A model generated the notes under the pieces. It was given only the letters and a program-made list of their open reading frames with translations, had not been told where the DNA came from and searched no databases. A DNA stretch of 64,000 nucleotides from Cypionkella aquatica (lineage in GTDB: Bacteria; Pseudomonadota; Alphaproteobacteria; Rhodobacterales; Rhodobacteraceae). The position numbers and the translations under genes were made by a program. Below, piece by piece: positions 1 through 8,768 of the stretch. Where the stretch lies: contig NZ_BSPP01000015.1 of assembly GCF_030161095.1 (NCBI RefSeq), forward strand, positions 1 to 64,000, read 5' to 3'. The stretch's first letter is position 1; each line of letters starts with the position of its first letter.

Positions 1-904
1 GCCGCATTTGAAAGTCTTTCCAAACTCTCGGCGACAAGCCCCGCTGTGATCGCCTCAGGTTTCTGCACTGAGCATGAACGGCCGTTTCTAGGAGAGTAAC
101 TGAGCAACCCTAGCATACGTTGATTAGCAGTTTTTGGCCGGTAGAGCGTAGCGCGGCAATCTTTGGGACCCTGCGGTGCGCCCAGTTCGAGGCGACTTTC
201 TGGCCAGATCACTAGCCCGCCCACCAACACAACCAAAGCGAGCTAGGATCTGTCAGAAATGCGGGCTCCTTGTTAGTCTCACATCGCTGCCGCCGTCATT
301 CCCGCAAAACGACAATTTGTTCCCACATAACAACAATCGTTTTTCAGATAACGGCAATGACACGTCTCAGCCGATCAGTTGTCTACGCAGTGGTCGCCAT
401 GTCCAGGCGCACATTGGCAATCTTGGCCCGCGCTACCGCAATTACATCCGGATTTTGGCATCCCGATCCCAGATAAGCGCAATCGCTCGGCGGTTGCTAT
501 AGGCCTGCTTTGCCCCAGATCGCTCCATTCGGCAAGCGCGATCTGCCGATAACCTGCTGTAATCACGACACTTTGTCAAAACAAGAATTGGCGCGACCTC
601 TTTCGAGACTGGCTCTATCGAAACTACATGCACCGCCACATATAAATCATCGATTTTGTTTGATATTATAGCGCACCTTTTCGCCCGGCCCTTCGGGAAT
701 TGTGGCAGGTGGACAGACCAGATTCTCCCCTTCTGAATCCGCCCATTTGGAGCGCCCGTTTCTGCCCCGCCCACTTGGCGGTATGGTTTCCGACCCGCGC
801 GCATGGCCCCAGCGTTGACTTAATGTCGAAAGGAAGCTGACGTAAAAAACCGGGCGGCGCATATTTCAGGAGTACGCAGGCGCGCACGCTAGAAATCAAA
901 CGTC
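1..904. other. Left-edge stretch without a supported gene
   Basis: About 0.9 kb in which several short frames are open on both strands, but none has a recognisable domain, a good ribosome binding site or a convincing length. The first 100 bases stay open in the same codon phase on both strands and may belong to a gene that continues off the left edge; I cannot tell which strand. With the decayed transposase fragment next to it, this looks like a worn accessory junction rather than a regulatory region. Confidence 0.5.
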
Positions 905-1097
905 ATGCGGTGGTTGGCGTGATCATGACCGAAACACCCATGATGACATCGGTTTGGCATCCCTCAGCAACCGGAAGTCCTTTCCTTGGGCACAACTCGG
1001 CGAGGCTGTCTGCGCCACGAACGCCAGACAGCACGATACGGATGCTCTCCTCGGAAGACTGCAGCTTGCGCAAGTCCCATGTCTTACGGACTCGCCC
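905..1097 (-). pseudogene. IS3-family transposase OrfA fragment
   Basis: Translating the minus strand from about position 1097 gives a stretch containing SSEESIRIVLSGVRGADSLA followed by ELCPRKGLP. This matches the N-terminal helix-turn-helix of IS3-type OrfA proteins (family pattern EEKIRIVLxGLRGEDSIAELCRREGI). The resemblance stops after GLP, where the conserved YYxWSK segment should follow, and a stop lies at 904-906. No OrfB, no terminal inverted repeats and no start codon were found, so this is a remnant. It begins right behind the mtkB stop codon. Family assignment is by motif memory only. Confidence 0.6.
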
Positions 1098-1132
1098 GGT
1101 GAGCCTGCCCGACCAACGGGAGATTGCCGAGA

Positions 1133-2029
1133 TCAGGCCGCGCGACGTCGTGACAGCACGTTGGCCATAGTCTGGCCCATCGACGAGGGGTTGGGGGCGA
1201 CGGTTATACCGGCTGCCGAAAGGATTTCGACCTTCTCTTGTGCGCTTTCCCCGAACGCGCTGACGATGGCCCCGGCGTGACCCATCTTGCGACCCTTGGG
1301 TGCCGACAGCCCGGCGATGTAGGCGACGACTGGCTTGCGCATATGGTCGCGCACAAAGGCTGCCGCATCGGCTTCTTGCGGGCCGCCGATTTCGCCGATC
1401 ATCATCACGGCATCGGTTTCGGGGTCGGCCTCGAACAGTTCAAGAATATCGCGGAAGCTAGACCCGTTGATCGGATCGCCGCCGATCCCAACCGAAGTGG
1501 ATACGCCGATGTCCAAGGACTTCATCTGCGCGGCCGCCTCATAGCCCAGCGTGCCTGATCGGCCCACGATGCCAATACGCCCCGGCATGTAAATATGCGG
1601 CGGCATGATCCCCATGAAGCCGCGGCCGGGTGAGATAATCCCAGCGCAATTCGGCCCGATCAACCGCATCTTGCGGCTTTCGGGATAGCGCCGCAGAAAG
1701 CGTTTGACCCGCATCATATCCTGGCTGGGGATGCCGTCGGTCACGCAGACGGCGGTTTTGATCCCGGCATCCGCCGCCTCCATGATGGCATCTGCCGCGA
1801 AGGGCGGTGGCACAAAGATAAGGGTGGCCTCGGCGCCCAACGCCTCAACAGCCTCACGCACGGTATTGAAAAGTGGGCGGTCCAGAATGGTTTCGCCGCC
1901 CTTACCCGGGGTGACGCCGCCCACGACGTTGGTTCCATGCCGGATCATGTCGGCGGCGTGAAAGCTGCCGATCCGGCCAGACATGCCCTGCACGATGACG
2001 CGGGTTTGTTCGGTGATAAGAATGGCCAT
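1133..2029 (-). CDS. mtkB: Malate-CoA ligase alpha subunit (succinyl-CoA synthetase alpha family)
   Basis: 298 residues, the usual length for the alpha subunit of the succinyl-CoA synthetase family. Residues 13-25 (VQGMSGRIGSFHA) form the CoA-binding Rossmann start, and the phosphohistidine motif GHAGAIVSA lies near residue 251. With MtkA it would convert malate, CoA and ATP to malyl-CoA in the cytoplasm. The malate rather than succinate assignment rests on context: malyl-CoA lyase and serine-glyoxylate aminotransferase lie in the same operon. The start at 2029 is preceded by AGGAGGAC; a longer upstream frame would overlap mtkA and is rejected. It follows mtkA by 11 bases. A housekeeping sucD cannot be fully excluded. 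Confidence 0.88.
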   Translation of the reverse strand: MAILITEQTRVIVQGMSGRIGSFHAADMIRHGTNVVGGVTPGKGGETILDRPLFNTVREAVEALGAEATLIFVPPPFAADAIMEAADAGIKTAVCVTDGIPSQDMMRVKRFLRRYPESRKMRLIGPNCAGIISPGRGFMGIMPPHIYMPGRIGIVGRSGTLGYEAAAQMKSLDIGVSTSVGIGGDPINGSSFRDILELFEADPETDAVMMIGEIGGPQEADAAAFVRDHMRKPVVAYIAGLSAPKGRKMGHAGAIVSAFGESAQEKVEILSAAGITVAPNPSSMGQTMANVLSRRRAA

Positions 2030-2040
2030 AGTGTCCTCCT

Positions 2041-3225
2041 TCAGGCGGCTTTGTGCGTGGCAGGTTTGGGGCGGGACGCAACCGCAGCGGCGGCAGCCTC
2101 GGCAAGCGTATCGGCAGAGATCAGCGGCAGCCCGGAGCTGTCGATGATGGCCTTGCCTTCCTCGACATTGGTGCCCGCAAGTCGCACGACGACAGGAATG
2201 GTCAGTCCGACCTCTTTGTAGGCCTGCACCACACCTTGGGCCACCCAATCGCAGCGGTTGATGCCGGCAAAGATGTTCACAAGGATGACAGAAACATTGC
2301 CATCGGCCAGCACCGTCCTGAAAGCGCGCACCACACGCTCGGGCGAGGCACCGCCGCCAATGTCCAGAAAGTTTGCAGGCTCGCCCCCGGCCAGCTTGAT
2401 CATATCCATCGTGGCCATCGCGAGGCCCGCTCCGTTGATGATGCAACCGATATCGCCGTCAAGTCCGACATAGGACAAGCCGTGGTCGCCTGCCGTGCTT
2501 TCGCGCGGGTCTTCTTGGCTGCGGTCTCGCAGTTCTGCAATCTGTGACTGACGAAACAGCGCGTTGGTGTCAAAGCTCATCTTGGCATCCAGCGCCACGA
2601 GGTCGCCAGAGTGGGTGATCACCAGCGGATTGATTTCGACCATGACCGCATCGAGATCGCGGTAGGCGCGGTAGCAGGCCCGCAAAGTCGTGACCATCTG
2701 CGCCACTTGTCCCCCTTGCAGACCCAGTTGAAACGCCAGCTCGCGGGCTTGAAATTCGGACAATCCCACGGCTGGATCGATGGTCATGCGGCGCAAGCTG
2801 TTGGGGTCGCTGTCGGCGAGATCCTCAATCTCCATCCCGCCGTGGGCCGAGGCCACGATCATGATGCGCTCAGATTTGCGGTCGAGCACGAAGCCAAGGT
2901 AAAGTTCCTGCGCGATGTCCGAAGCGCCCTCTACCCACACACGGTAGACGCCTTTGCCGTTGGCGTCGGTCTGCTTGGTCACCAGTTGCTTGCCGAACAG
3001 CGTGGCGGCAAAGGCATGGACCTCGTCCGGGGTCTTGCACAGTTTAACGCCACCTGCAGCACCGCGGCCGCCAGAGTGGATTTGCGCCTTGACCACCCAA
3101 GCGCTGCCGCCCAATTCCCGCGCGCGGTAGCCTGCCTGCTCGGGGCTGTAAGCCAGTCCGCCGCGGGGCACGGGCACGCCGAAACGGGCAAGGATTTCTT
3201 TGGCCTGATATTCGTGAATGTCCAT
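2041..3225 (-). CDS. mtkA: Malate-CoA ligase beta subunit (succinyl-CoA synthetase beta family)
   Basis: 394 residues. It begins [20 protein letters not shown], the standard opening of the ATP-grasp beta subunit, followed by [18 protein letters not shown] (nucleotide binding) and, in the C-terminal half, the ligase-CoA domain with [22 protein letters not shown]. The start at 3225 was chosen because it aligns with the family and has AGGGGAAAAG just upstream; an in-frame ATG 11 codons earlier lacks support. Partner of MtkB. Position between a malyl-CoA lyase and mtkB, the order seen in serine-cycle clusters of methylotrophs, favours malate as substrate over succinate. Confidence 0.88.
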   Translation of the reverse strand: MDIHEYQAKEILARFGVPVPRGGLAYSPEQAGYRARELGGSAWVVKAQIHSGGRGAAGGVKLCKTPDEVHAFAATLFGKQLVTKQTDANGKGVYRVWVEGASDIAQELYLGFVLDRKSERIMIVASAHGGMEIEDLADSDPNSLRRMTIDPAVGLSEFQARELAFQLGLQGGQVAQMVTTLRACYRAYRDLDAVMVEINPLVITHSGDLVALDAKMSFDTNALFRQSQIAELRDRSQEDPRESTAGDHGLSYVGLDGDIGCIINGAGLAMATMDMIKLAGGEPANFLDIGGGASPERVVRAFRTVLADGNVSVILVNIFAGINRCDWVAQGVVQAYKEVGLTIPVVVRLAGTNVEEGKAIIDSSGLPLISADTLAEAAAAAVASRPKPATHKAA

Positions 3226-3300
3226 CTTTTCCCCTCTGCGTCCTGAATTGGGTGTCAATTCAGACGCTTCAACTGTTGAGTTTTCGCAGAAGTTTTCCGG

Positions 3301-4239
3301 CTACCTGGCCGCGATTGCATCCGCCAAAACCAATACATTCATGGCCATCCGCTCGGATGCCGCGTCGATCATCCGGCCATCCAGCTGAGCTGCCCCTTTG
3401 CCCATGGCTTCGGCCTTGCGCAGTTCTTCGATGATGCGGCGCGCCCGGGTCACTTCGGGTTCGGGCGGCGAGAAGACCTCGTTCGCCAGCGTGATCTGCG
3501 ACGGATGGATCGCCCATTTCCCCTCGCATCCCAAAGCCGCAGCCCGGCGGGCGCCTTCCTTGTAGCCTTCGGGGTCGCTGAAATCACCAAAGGGCCCGTC
3601 GATCGCCCGCAAGCCATAGGCCCGGCATGCGACTACCATCCGGCTGATCGAGGCATGCCATTGGTCACCCGGATAATGCGGATTAAGCCCGCCGATGTTC
3701 GTCGTCCGTGCCCGCATCGAGGCCGCGAAGTCTGCCACGCCAAAGTGCAACGCCTCTAGCCTGCCACCGAACTGCGCGATGGCCTCGACATTGGCCATGC
3801 CAAGCGCGGTTTCGATCAGGGCCTCCAGCCCGACGCGGGTGCTGTAACCTTTGGCCTGTTCGATCTGGTTGACCATGGCCTCGACCATGTAAAGGTCGCC
3901 GGTGACGCCGACTTTGGGCACAAGCAGGGTGTCGACCCGATCACCGGCCTGCTCCATAACGTCCACCACGTCGCGGTACATGTAATGGGTATCCAGCCCG
4001 TTGATGCGCACCGAAACCGTCTTGCCCTTGGCCCGCCAGTCGATGTCATTCAGCGCCTGAATGGCGTTCTTGCGCGCTTGCTCTTTTTCCGAAGGGGCAA
4101 TGGCATCCTCCAGATCCAGAAACACATAATCTGCCAGACCGTCTGCTGCTTTGTCGATCATGGTGGGATTAGAGGCCGGAACCGCAAGTTCCGACCGTTG
4201 CAGACGCGGCTTGCGCATGGGGTGAAGAGTGTGGCTCAT
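3301..4239 (-). CDS. mcl: L-malyl-CoA / beta-methylmalyl-CoA lyase (HpcH/HpaI family)
   Basis: 312 residues of the citrate-lyase-beta/HpcH fold. FLDLEDAIAPSEK near residue 40, LEALIET and HFGVADFAASM mark the CoA-ester lyase active site with its acidic magnesium ligands. It would cleave malyl-CoA to glyoxylate and acetyl-CoA, completing the serine cycle, and possibly also beta-methylmalyl-CoA in the ethylmalonyl-CoA pathway. It lies between sgaA and mtkA on the same strand, 22 bases behind sgaA. Citramalyl-CoA or other acyl-CoA lyase activity is possible, but the neighbours strongly support malyl-CoA. Confidence 0.87.
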   Translation of the reverse strand: MSHTLHPMRKPRLQRSELAVPASNPTMIDKAADGLADYVFLDLEDAIAPSEKEQARKNAIQALNDIDWRAKGKTVSVRINGLDTHYMYRDVVDVMEQAGDRVDTLLVPKVGVTGDLYMVEAMVNQIEQAKGYSTRVGLEALIETALGMANVEAIAQFGGRLEALHFGVADFAASMRARTTNIGGLNPHYPGDQWHASISRMVVACRAYGLRAIDGPFGDFSDPEGYKEGARRAAALGCEGKWAIHPSQITLANEVFSPPEPEVTRARRIIEELRKAEAMGKGAAQLDGRMIDAASERMAMNVLVLADAIAAR

Positions 4240-4261
4240 TTTAGGCTCCTGCTATTGCGGT

Positions 4262-5458
4262 CTATTCTGCGGCGATTTGTGCGGGTTCAGGTGCGGGGAG
4301 GGCGTAGACCTCTTGCGCCGCTGCGACCCCTGACCCAAACCGGATCGAGGCTCCCGCTGCCGCCAGTGACAATTCGGCCAAAGCGATTGCAGTCAGGCAC
4401 ATGCCTTCGTTGCTGTCGCCGATATGGCCGATGCGAAACACCTTGCCCGCCAGCGGGCCAAGGCCTGAGCCGAACGCGGCATTGTAGCGATCATAACCGA
4501 TGCGGATCACGTCGCGCGCGTCGACGCCTGCTGGCGTGCGAATGGCAGTCACTGTGTCGGAGTAAAGCGTCGGGCTTTCTGCGCAGACCTCCAGTCCCCA
4601 AGCCTGAACCGCCGCACGCACGCCTGCGGCCAGACGGCGGTGGCGGGCGATGATGGTGTCAAAGCCCTCGTCCTGCATGCGATCAAGTGCGGCGCGCAGG
4701 CCGTGCAGCAGCTGGATCGGCGGGGTATATGGAAAATAGCCAGTCTCATTGCCGCTGACCTGATCGGCGAAGTCAAAGTAGGCCCGCCGCATGGTTGCGG
4801 CTTGGCTGGCCTTCATCGCTTTTGCACTGACCCCCAGAATACCCAGACCGGGCGGCATCATCAGCCCCTTCTGGCTGCCGGTCACCGCGAGATCTACGCC
4901 CCAATCGTCCATCTCGAACGGCAGACATCCGATGGACGAGACGCCGTCGACAAACAAAAGCGCGTCATGAAGCGACTCTTCCATCACCCGCCGCACCGCC
5001 GCAATGTCCGAAGTCACTCCGGTTGCCGTCTCATTATGGGTGACGAAAACCGCCTTGATCTCTCCATTGGTGTCCGCACCCAGCTTGCGGGCGAATTCGC
5101 TGATCGGCGCGCCCGCGCCCCATGGCAGATCGATCAGGTCCACATTCAGGCCAAGCCGCAGCGCCATCTGCGCCCACAGGACAGAAAAATGGCCATGTCG
5201 CGCCATCAGCACCCGGTCCCCCGGCGACAGTGCGTTGGTGATCGCGGCCTCCCACGCCCCGGTGCCAGAGCCGGGGAACAACAGCACTTGTCCTGTTGTG
5301 GTGCGAAACAGGCGCTTGAGATCGGCAAAAATCCCGAGGTTCAAGCCCCCGAAATCATGGGCCCGGTGATCCTGCATTGGCACGTTCATGGCCTGCCGCA
5401 CGGTTTCTGGCACATTGGTCGGGCCGGGAATGAACAGGTGATTGATGCCGGTGCGCAT
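4262..5458 (-). CDS. sgaA: Serine-glyoxylate aminotransferase
   Basis: 398 residues, a class V PLP-dependent aminotransferase. It opens with LFIPGPTNVPETV and carries the PLP lysine in GSQKGLMMPPG (Lys about 197) behind the VDGVSSIG aspartate. It transfers the serine amino group to glyoxylate, giving hydroxypyruvate and glycine: the entry reaction of the serine cycle. First gene of the sgaA-mcl-mtkA-mtkB unit, preceded by AAGGAGGACACC. Serine hydroxymethyltransferase, hydroxypyruvate reductase, glycerate kinase and PEP carboxylase are not in this window and must lie elsewhere if the cycle is complete. Confidence 0.9.
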   Translation of the reverse strand: MRTGINHLFIPGPTNVPETVRQAMNVPMQDHRAHDFGGLNLGIFADLKRLFRTTTGQVLLFPGSGTGAWEAAITNALSPGDRVLMARHGHFSVLWAQMALRLGLNVDLIDLPWGAGAPISEFARKLGADTNGEIKAVFVTHNETATGVTSDIAAVRRVMEESLHDALLFVDGVSSIGCLPFEMDDWGVDLAVTGSQKGLMMPPGLGILGVSAKAMKASQAATMRRAYFDFADQVSGNETGYFPYTPPIQLLHGLRAALDRMQDEGFDTIIARHRRLAAGVRAAVQAWGLEVCAESPTLYSDTVTAIRTPAGVDARDVIRIGYDRYNAAFGSGLGPLAGKVFRIGHIGDSNEGMCLTAIALAELSLAAAGASIRFGSGVAAAQEVYALPAPEPAQIAAE

Positions 5459-5603
5459 GGTGTCCTCCTTGGGTCAGAGGCAGCCTTCGCACTGCATCAA
5501 ACTTGTGCAAAATGAAAACACGTTTCGCTGTGAGTGCGAGAGTTTACAGAATTGAAACGATGTAATATTGTAAATTCAGCAAAATTACCTTGTGTGGGAT
5601 GAT
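5459..5603. promoter_or_regulatory. Divergent control region between sgaA and the RamB-like regulator
   Basis: This short AT-rich interval must hold the promoters of the serine-cycle operon (leftward) and the regulator (rightward). Visible candidate sites are a GAAAACACGTTTC inverted repeat at 5514-5526 and two TGCAAAA/AGCAAAA stretches at 5506-5512 and 5578-5584, loosely similar to the AACTTTGCAAA box reported for RamB in Corynebacterium. The match is weak and no -35/-10 pair is certain. Autoregulation by the divergent regulator is inferred from layout. Confidence 0.4.
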
Positions 5604-7001
5604 ATGAAAAAGACCTTCATCGGCCCCCACCTGCGTCGCCTTCGGTTGGAACGCAAAGAAACCCAAGGTGCGATGGCCAAGGCGCTTGGAATTAGCGCGT
5701 CTTATGTCAACCTTCTGGAAAACAACGAAAGATCTGTATCGGTGCAGGTTCTGCTGCGCCTGTTCGAGGCTTATGGAGTCGAGTGGCGCGACATTGCCAA
5801 CGAGGATGGCACCGCCCAGCTCTCGGATTTGCGCGCGGTTATTCAGGATCCGCTGTTTACACAGACCCGCCCTGATTTGCCGCAATTGCGGGCAGCATTG
5901 GTCCATGCGCCGGGGCTGGTTTACAGTTTCATGACACTTTATCGCAGCTATCAGGTCGTGTCGGATCAGCTTTTGGCCCTGACCGAAAGCGGCGCGCCGC
6001 AAACCTCGGCTTCTCCCGAAGCGGCGGTGCATGATGTGTTTCGCCGCAACCGCAACCACTTTCGTGAGCTGGAAGAGGCCGCCGAAGCGTTTTGGCCCAG
6101 TCCTCTGATCGAAAGGGACGAGATTTATGTGATGCTCAAGCAAAGGCTGCGCGACAATCTTGGGGTCACGGTCAGGCTGTGCCGGGTCGAGGATCTGCCG
6201 GGCGCTCTGCGCCAATACGATGAGACCCGCCGCGAAATCCTGCTCTCTGAGGCGCTGGATCAACCCAACCGCACGTTTCAGCTGGTACATATGGTGGGGC
6301 TTTTGGAACAGCGCGACCTTTTGGACAGCCTGATTCAGCGCAGTGGCATCCATGAGGCGCGGGGAATCGCCCGTCTGAGGGTGGAACTGGCCAACTATTT
6401 CGCCGCAGCCGTCCTGATGCCCTATGCAGAGTTTCTGGCCGAGGCCCGCGCCTCGAAATATGACTTTGACCACATTGCCACCCGCTTTGACGTCAGCTTC
6501 GAGCAGGCCTGTCACCGCGCCACCACGTTGCAACGCGAGGGCGCACAGGGGGTGCGGTTTTTCTTCTTGCGCATAGACAAGGGCGGCAATGTCACCAAAC
6601 GCTTCAACGCCACAGATTTTCATCTGGCCGAATATGGCGGTGCTTGCCCGCGGCTGGAAGTGCATACCTCGTTCCGCACCCCCAACCGCATCGTGCCGCA
6701 ATTTGTCGAGATGCCTGATCGCAGTCAGTTCTTCGTATTTTCCCGCACCGTGGATCGCCCGACATGGGCGCGTCACGCCCAAGACAATCGTCTGGCTGTC
6801 GCGATGGGCTGCGCTGTCCAATATGCGCCGGAAATTGGCTATGCTGAAAGCTTCTCGATGTCTGAGGCCCGGATGACTCAGATCGGCATCAACTGCCGCA
6901 TTTGTCCGCGTTCAAACTGCGACCAGCGGGCCCATCAAGCGGTAATCCTCACCCAACCAGTCGATGCCCTGCGCCGCGGGGTCACACGGTACGACGTCTG
7001 A
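5604..7001 (+). CDS. RamB/ScfR-type XRE transcriptional regulator (short-chain acyl-CoA regulator family)
   Basis: 465 residues. An N-terminal XRE helix-turn-helix (about residues 5-60, with GPHLRRLRLERKETQ and GISASYVNLLENN) is followed by an ImmA/IrrE-like peptidase region whose zinc motif is degenerate (HMVGLLEQ instead of HExxH). The C-terminal DUF2083 part has a cysteine cluster, CRICPRSNC. Relatives (RamB, ScfR) control acetate, propionyl-CoA and ethylmalonyl-CoA genes in response to acyl-CoA status. Being divergent from sgaA, it probably controls the serine-cycle operon. ATG at 5604 was chosen; a GTG four codons earlier is also possible. Confidence 0.83.
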   Translation: MKKTFIGPHLRRLRLERKETQGAMAKALGISASYVNLLENNERSVSVQVLLRLFEAYGVEWRDIANEDGTAQLSDLRAVIQDPLFTQTRPDLPQLRAALVHAPGLVYSFMTLYRSYQVVSDQLLALTESGAPQTSASPEAAVHDVFRRNRNHFRELEEAAEAFWPSPLIERDEIYVMLKQRLRDNLGVTVRLCRVEDLPGALRQYDETRREILLSEALDQPNRTFQLVHMVGLLEQRDLLDSLIQRSGIHEARGIARLRVELANYFAAAVLMPYAEFLAEARASKYDFDHIATRFDVSFEQACHRATTLQREGAQGVRFFFLRIDKGGNVTKRFNATDFHLAEYGGACPRLEVHTSFRTPNRIVPQFVEMPDRSQFFVFSRTVDRPTWARHAQDNRLAVAMGCAVQYAPEIGYAESFSMSEARMTQIGINCRICPRSNCDQRAHQAVILTQPVDALRRGVTRYDV

Positions 7002-7693
7002 GAGATGTGTTGTTTGCACAGTCCAACTCGGTCGACGCACGCTGGCCGCAATCTGTCCCCCACGCCTGCTAGGCCGTTGTCGTAACCCTAAAAGCATGCG
7101 ATTCCATTGCGGCCAACCGGATCATTCCTGCGCAAAGAAACCGCGTCGCAGACCGGGTTACAACTGCGCTTCGGCCTGTGCGCAGTCATCCGAACGCGGC
7201 TGGAGCGAAGGCCCATCCAACGTCCCGTCGCCTTTGGCTGGCCGCCTTTAGCCAGCAACGCTAAGCACAACCTTGCCCACCTGACAGTGCCTGAACCTGC
7301 AGCGCAACATGGTCGCCAATCTCTCGAACAATCATCGCGCCGTGAGAACGTGCATCTGCCTCAACGGCAGCAGGCCCTGTCTGGCCGGACTGACTGCGGC
7401 GATTGGGGGCAGGGTGCTCGGTCATCAAAACTGCCCACTGCGCAAGCGCCCGACGAGAGTAGTGCGTCAAAAGGGGCAAGGCTTGGCATCGGCCGCGTCT
7501 TATCCGTCCGAAGTCTGAAAATGGCCGCGTGAACGTCGATGACACGGCGCGATTTTGAGGATGGTGAAGGGCTTTCAAGATATCAGGGGCAGGCGCGTCG
7601 CTTTCGCGCCTGAAAGCCAAAGCAGCTTGGTCACAGTGCGGTTGCTTCGCGCATGCTAAGCCCGCCATATCTTTCGCAGCGACGCCTGCAAAC
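7002..7693. other. Gene-free stretch
   Basis: About 690 bases between the regulator and the convergently oriented AraC gene. Overlapping frames are open on both strands (for example minus 7261 onward), but none shows a domain, a plausible start or a ribosome binding site. No strong terminator hairpin with a T tract was found. It may be decayed coding sequence; I could not identify an ancestor. Confidence 0.5.
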
Positions 7694-8632
7694 TTAAGAA
7701 GAAGGCACAGCCTTGGCGCGCAAGCGTTGGCGGAACTTTTTTGGGCGCTCGCCAAATCTGTCGGAAAACGCTTCATAAAAGCGCGAGATCGACCCGAAGC
7801 CGGATTCATACACAATTTCGGTGATGGATTTGTCTGTCGAGATCAACAGCGACTGCGCCGTATCCAACCTGTGCCGGGTGATGGCTTGCGTGATGCTGTG
7901 CCCAACCGACCGTTTGAACAGTGACATCGCATAGTTCGGATGCAGGCCGCTGCTGGCTGCCACCGCTTCAGCCCGCACGTCGCCCGGAGCATGTTCCGCC
8001 ACATAGCGCAGCATACGCTCGACATGTTCAATCCGCTCTGCGCCATGTGGGGCAGGGCTGGCGATCGCCGAACCTGCCTCGCGCAGATCACGCCAGCCAT
8101 CGCGTTCGATCCGCATCACTCGCGCCGTCAATTCATTGCGGACAATCTCAGACAGGCCGGCATCGCCCGACAGCAATTCGTCGCGCCACCGCAGAAAGAT
8201 ATCGCGGTCCCAAGCGGTCAGATGCATCGCCTCGATCAAAGCCCCACGAAACACCGCATCGCGAAACCGGATCAGCGAGCCAAACCCCAGAAACACGGAC
8301 ATCGGCACATATAGGCAGACAAACCACGTCGGATCGGCACGGGAAATCACCTGATGCGGCACCATCCCCCAAAACAGGCACAGCCGGCCGGCATCCACCG
8401 TCAACTCTCGCCCGTCAAACCAATAGGTCATCTCACCTTCCAGAACGAAATTCAGCTCGATCTGGCTGTGCATATGCGGCCCTGCCATGCACTGAACATC
8501 CTGCGTCGGGCTCGCGCAAAACCGATGATCGCCAAACACCACAAGCGGATGGAGCGGGTCATACTCGGGCTGCGCGGGCGTGGACTCAAAACGCGTATTC
8601 GCCGTCGTTTCGGATTTCATTTGCACAGACAC
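7694..8632 (-). CDS. AraC-family transcriptional regulator of the galactoside locus
   Basis: 312 residues. The N-terminal half is a cupin-like sugar-sensing domain (HMHSQIELNFVLEGEMTYWF, then LCLFWGMVPHQV). The C-terminal 100 residues form the double helix-turn-helix, ending with the AraC signature region (ITEIVYESGFGSISRFYEAF, then RFGERPKKFRQRL). It is divergent from the sugar transporter operon and is therefore the probable galactoside-responsive activator. The melibiose regulators MelR/RafR are plausible functional relatives, but the inducer cannot be read from the sequence. Confidence 0.85.
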   Translation of the reverse strand: MSVQMKSETTANTRFESTPAQPEYDPLHPLVVFGDHRFCASPTQDVQCMAGPHMHSQIELNFVLEGEMTYWFDGRELTVDAGRLCLFWGMVPHQVISRADPTWFVCLYVPMSVFLGFGSLIRFRDAVFRGALIEAMHLTAWDRDIFLRWRDELLSGDAGLSEIVRNELTARVMRIERDGWRDLREAGSAIASPAPHGAERIEHVERMLRYVAEHAPGDVRAEAVAASSGLHPNYAMSLFKRSVGHSITQAITRHRLDTAQSLLISTDKSITEIVYESGFGSISRFYEAFSDRFGERPKKFRQRLRAKAVPSS

Positions 8633-8768
8633 CTTAGAATACCGGAAATATTAGGCCGCATGTCGGTAGAGTTTACTGCATTTCATGCCAAATTCAACCG
8701 CAACCAGATGCTCTTTAAGAGGAGAGACTTCTGGGGCAAAACCGATTTCCGGTTTCAGGGAGGAAACC
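8633..8768. promoter_or_regulatory. Divergent promoter region of the galactoside locus
   Basis: 136 bases separate the AraC gene from the transporter operon. It should contain both promoters and AraC half-sites. The downstream start is set by GGGAGGAAACC at 8759-8768. I see no perfect palindrome, as expected for AraC-type direct-repeat sites, and do not assign individual boxes. Confidence 0.45.

Noticed and set aside
1-102. Open frame on both strands at the left edge
   Set aside because: Too short and without a recognisable domain; strand cannot be decided, so it is not listed as a gene.
110-128. GCATACGTTGAT resembling a LacI operator half
   Set aside because: Only one half-site matches; no gene start in reach.
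442-804. 120-codon minus-strand frame in the left-edge stretch
   Set aside because: No start signal, no known domain and unusual composition; likely chance.
2030-2446. Upstream extension of mtkB
   Set aside because: Would overlap mtkA by 400 bases; the ATG at 2029 has a perfect ribosome binding site.
1133-3225. Housekeeping succinyl-CoA synthetase (sucCD)
   Set aside because: Co-located with malyl-CoA lyase and serine-glyoxylate aminotransferase, not with sucAB or mdh.
5544-6821. 425-codon minus-strand frame opposite the RamB-like regulator
   Set aside because: Shadow of the real gene; no family resemblance.
7261-7693. Long open minus-strand frame behind the AraC gene
   Set aside because: Runs through the AraC gene in another frame, has no ribosome binding site or domain; GC-rich DNA gives such frames by chance.
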